NCBI GenBank assembly: GCA_021904315.1
Contig: CM038917.1
Coordinates: forward strand, 6,246,041 to 6,310,040
Length of the DNA: 64,000 bases
Source of the DNA: Sphagnum magellanicum
Taxonomy: Eukaryota > Streptophyta > Sphagnopsida > Sphagnales > Sphagnaceae
Reading direction: 5' to 3'
Both the position numbers and the translations under genes were made by a program. Below the pieces are notes generated by a model. The model saw nothing but the letters and a program-made list of their open reading frames with translations, made no database searches and was not told the origin of the DNA. Of the stretch, positions 59,861-64,000 are shown piece after piece (within the stretch, counting starts at the first letter, position 1; every line of letters starts with the position of its first letter).

Positions 59861-62800
59861 TAATGGACTATTGTTAAGGCATCATTTTACATAAATCAAC
59901 CTTTATGTTGGATTTACACCAAGGTGGTAAAAAGGATAAAATTAACTATAATGTTATCCCATTCACACAAAAAATTAACTTGGCAAATCACATGGCATCG
60001 GGGGTTTAAAAGGGGATAAATTCTTGGAATATGTTCACCTTAAAAATAATGTTTTTCATTTTTTCTAGATTTGGGATCAAGTTAAGGTGGAACAAGGAGG
60101 TTAGTGTGACCCCTTGATTTCAAATTGTTAAATTACCCTTTCATGTTCCCAATATCTTATAATGTTGTTCTCACCAACATACATTTTTTTATGTGAAACA
60201 AATAGAATAATGGCAACAAAATTTGATATCAACCTTTATAATTTACCCAAAATATTGGGCAAAATGAAAAATTTCAAACTTCTTGGAAAAATCTTCAAGT
60301 ATAGGATTTTTCCAGAGTGGCCAAATTCTTGGGCATAAATGAAAACATTTTTTAACTTTTCAAGGTGCCCAAAATTACCAATTTGCCAAATTTACAGAAT
60401 GCTTAAATTTCTTAAATAGCAATGAAATTTACTTACATTTATATTATTCTCAAATAAACCAAAAATTACAAAACCAAACAAATTTTACATCTTCGAAATA
60501 ATTTCCCTTGAATATTTTCAAGCATTAATATTTTTCAAATTACAAAATCTTTTAACAAAAATGAAATTGTTTAACCTATATATTTAGTCAAATATTATAT
60601 TGGGTAGTTTGGACCCCTCCATGTGATAGTTTAATAAAGGGTTAAATTAACCATGTCACACTATTTTATCTATCTTTTTTGTGTGAACAACATAAGGGTT
60701 TGTTTACTTTCAATGATAACCCAAAAGTCCATCCAAGTAAAATAGAGCTCATGGCCCACTACTTTGTTCGAAACCTTGTCCATGAATGATAATTGGTATG
60801 GGTCCTTCTTGGTGGCAACATGGAGTTTTTAGAATTAACGAATATTTGCAATTTCCATAAAAGAAAAATTATTGTTTACAACTATTTTTTGCAACCAAAA
60901 AATGTTGTTTTCAATTATTTTCAATTGCAAATGAAAGGTTATACATATTCTAGGTATTCTAGGTTATTATATCTTAGGCTATGCCATAGACTATTCTAGG
61001 CTATAACCTAGTCTATTAATGTTGTTATTTTATCCTACACTATTATAGGCTATTTTACCTTTAAGGTATAATAGCTTTAAATTTTTTAAAAAAAAACTTA
61101 AGGTGGAACAAATTTAATAAAAAAATACCATTACACCAATTTGTGTCCCAATTCACTATGTATTTCATAAGATTTTTGAATGAACTAAAACAAATTTACA
61201 ATGACAAAAGTGACCAACCTTTTAGTGAACGGGGACCAATTATTATGGAGAAATAAATTCAGTAATAATTAATCAAATTCATTAATAATTAAATCACTAC
61301 ACCAAGCTCTTAATTCATAGTTAGGCTAGGCTTTGAACCTAGGCCAAGTTAGGCACCTATCAAAATTGTGAAATTTGTTTTTGAAATCTTTTTCATGTTT
61401 TTAGGATTTTAAAGATAACAATCTTTTTTATGGATGTGTTAAGGTGAGTCACCTTCCAACTTTGGTGGTGTCTCATCATTGAACCCACTATAAAACCCTG
61501 GTGGAGATGGTGGTGTCATCTCATGAACATTGTTGATGTCCCTAAAATACCATTATGCACATGGCAATGTGTTTTGCTTGTTCACCTTGTTACTTGTTAT
61601 TAAATCTTGCATTAATGTGTTTATATTTCTATTATATACAAGCACATGTGTTTTTTGTGCATCATTCTTTGGATCCAAATTGTTTTCTAGCCACTTCTTT
61701 TGAATTTCATTGTTAAACAATTTCTTTTTTTTGCTATAAAATTCGAATAGTCAAAGTTTTTTGAAATTGAGTTTTGTAATTTCAATTAATTAGATGTGTT
61801 GACCATGAATTGTCTCCAAGAGGATGTTGCAAGCTATTCAAAAAATTTAGAATAATTGTGCAACCATGCTAATAGGAGTCACACCCACCCCCTTGAACCT
61901 ATGTTTTTCCACAATTTTTTCAAGAATATTTTTAAAATATTTTTAGAATTTTTAAATACATCCTTTTATTTTTTTATAAATCTTCAAAGTTTTGTTAATA
62001 TTATTATGTTAAGGTTTATATTAAAATTTACTAAAATTATGTCTATTTTTATTTAATCAAATTGTTTTTGTGTATCTTTTATTCATTAGATTGATATTTT
62101 TTTTGCTTATGTATACCAATATATTGAAAATAAGATTGTATAAAAAAAAAGTCCACTATAGTTATTATCTTTTTTTCCAATTCAAAATACACAAAATTAA
62201 ATAATGATTATGACTTCTAATGATACGTGCGAATGCAATTGCACCCTCAACCTAGGGCCCATTAATCTTGTAGTCTTGTAAACATGTAAGTAATCCATAG
62301 ATCTTATAATCTTGTAGCCCATTTTTTCTAATGCCTAATAATCCCACTTGTATTTTCAACTTTACATTTATTTTCAATAATTTTTTTTGCTCCACAAGCA
62401 AATACAAGTACAAATGTTATAAAAGTTCAACAAGACTATGATGCATTCCCTTTAAACACTTTTAAAAATGAATGAAGTAACTTGTAACAAGATATTCAAA
62501 TTACTCCCTTAAAGATTCACAATAATCAAATTGAAGTGGTGAATATTATTATAAGTTTCCTTAGCCAATTATACATTTCCACCTCTCACAACTATTAAAA
62601 CTACCAAAATGTCATTCTTCATAACATCTCCAATAAATAGTTTGATCCAAATTCAACTCCAATAATGTCATATTATTGAAAAAATATTGGACTCATTACC
62701 ATTTCATTTATTGGAACATCAAAACCTTGTTGAATGTTGAAACTATATGTGTTCAAATAATATATTTCACATTGTTTAACCACAACATTTTGGTGGATTT

Positions 62801-63925
62801 ATTGAAGGTTGGAATCTAGTGGATTTTTTGTGGACAACCAATGTTTGAAATTATTGATTTTCAAGCTAGGTTCAACATGTGACTATGACAAATAGTAAAT
62901 TGGCAAGGTATAGCCTTGGTGAAAAGACATGTTCTCCTTCAAGCAAAAGTGGTAACCTAGTATTTGAAAAAAACACCACCTAAGAACAACCTTGGATAAA
63001 ACTCAAGATTAATATGTAAAGCTTGTTGGTTACCACCATGGCACTTTGGAAAGCAAACGAAGCAATCTACATGTAGCAATTTACCTATCAAGAATGCTCC
63101 TCCAATTTTAATTTAAACAAGGTGCCATTGAAAGATAGTCCCAAGCATTGAAGTTTTAATGATAGTAACAATAATACAATTTCCCTTGACTAGGCAATAT
63201 ATTACCATACCCCTACATTTGAACTACCTACTACTATTGAGTTTAGAATGCCAATGGGAGAATTTGGCATTCTCTTTTAGGCATGCATTTAATAGTTCAT
63301 ATTTTTTAGCATTATGGTAGATTCCCTGACTTGGATTTCAAAGGTGAAAACCAAAGTAGAGGGGGATAATGTTAATGGGCAAATAACACATAAGATTAAT
63401 TGATCTAAACGATATCCTAATAAATTCTAATTATTGGTGGTAGGTGAACATATTTATCATTATTTAGTCAGCTAGATTTAATGAAACCATTAGATTTAAT
63501 TAGTACTACAAGGTGGAAATGACACTACTTTGCAATTTCACTTGAGGTAACTTATGAAAAGATTAGGAGAAATACAAAAAATAGGAATGGATATAGTTGG
63601 GGAGTGGGTGAAATCCTTGTGAAGATTTTCCTTCCCCCATCATTGTGTCTTGTTGGATGTGTGTGAGTTTGGAGGAGATGTTAGAGGAGCTTGGAAAAAA
63701 GAAGAGGAACCTTTTTTTATTTGGAGTTTGTGAATAAAAAAAATGTGGAGATTCGTGGAGATTATTGCTTACATACTTTGTAAGTTTCTTTTTGATTTTT
63801 TCTAGACTTACGAAGTTGTGTACATGGGTTTTAGCTCCTTGAAAATTTGTTACATGAAGGTAGATTGTGCATGATGTTACAAAGGCCACAATGTTTGGCA
63901 GCAATTTATGGGTGGTACATATGGC
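59861..63925. other. Gene-free AT-rich DNA
   Basis: A short satellite-like stretch with TTCTAGGTTATT and CTATTCTAGGCTAT words lies at 60940-61070, similar in kind to 34.3-35.2 kb. The minus-strand open frame 63563-63988 (141 codons) is unrecognised and low in complexity. No gene is supported. Confidence 0.45.
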
Positions 63926-63931
63926 TATAGT

Positions 63932-64000
63932 CACTAGTAGAAAATGGTCATTTTGCAATCGGTCCTTATGATTAATTTTTAGTTGCAAATGACATTTGCA
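63932..64000 (+). mobile_element. Possible CACTA (En/Spm) transposon terminus, cut by window edge
   Basis: CACTAGTAGAAAATGG at 63932 is very close to the terminal inverted repeat start of many plant CACTA elements. TTTGCAATCGGTCC and TTTGCA/TGCAAA words follow, like subterminal repeats. The preceding AGT could be the 3-bp target duplication. The other end is outside the window. Confidence 0.4.

Noticed and set aside
63563-63988. 141-codon open frame, minus strand
   Set aside because: Low-complexity sequence without a domain, running into the possible CACTA end.
1-64000. CRISPR arrays, bacterial operons, organelle insertions
   Set aside because: No regularly spaced repeats, no ribosome-binding sites with compact genes, and no recognisable plastid or mitochondrial genes were seen.

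Overview
The window is nuclear DNA from a land plant. Two ordinary plant genes with GT/AG introns sit in AT-rich, CpG-poor intergenic DNA made mostly of old, decayed mobile elements. Two genes in 64 kb, very old LTR copies and heavy C-to-T / G-to-A decay suggest a large, heavily methylated genome such as a gymnosperm or a fern. That placement is an inference and the species cannot be fixed from the sequence. I found no sign of bacterial genes, operons or CRISPR arrays.

Region by region. 1-4.6 kb: a plus-strand gene for a ubiquitin-like-domain phosphatidylinositol 4-kinase of the gamma group, with one coding intron, a long 5' leader and possible introns in the 3' UTR. 4.6-10 kb: gene-free AT-rich DNA. 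10-14.3 kb: transposon debris, including a gag zinc-knuckle relic and a hAT transposase relic that can be followed from about 12.35 to 14.3 kb and still has an intron. 14.4-21.4 kb: a minus-strand gene in five coding exons for a CCCH zinc-finger protein of the Arabidopsis C3H6 / rice C3H30 type. 21.4-31.5 kb: gene-free DNA with a perfect 33-bp hairpin, a G19 tract, a minisatellite and a MITE. 31.6-32.5 kb: a solo LTR. 32.5-46.6 kb: AT-rich repeats, telomere-like DNA and an unidentified minus-strand coding relic. 46.6-55.0 kb: a complete but dead Ty3/gypsy retrotransposon with two LTRs, PBS, gag, protease, RT, RNase H, integrase, a chromodomain-like tail and PPT. 55.0-64 kb: minisatellites, a second solo LTR of the 31.6-kb family between 122-bp direct repeats, and a possible CACTA transposon end at the right edge.

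The two genes do not form a pathway together. They are ordinary conserved genes separated by roughly 11-12 kb of transposon-derived DNA. No convincing new biological system was found. The most useful leads are the hAT relic, the unusual flanks of the second solo LTR, the perfect hairpin, a CpG-retaining segment inside the gypsy leader, and the possible spliced 3' UTR of the kinase gene. Splice sites and relic boundaries were called by eye and by recalled family resemblance; no alignment or search was run.
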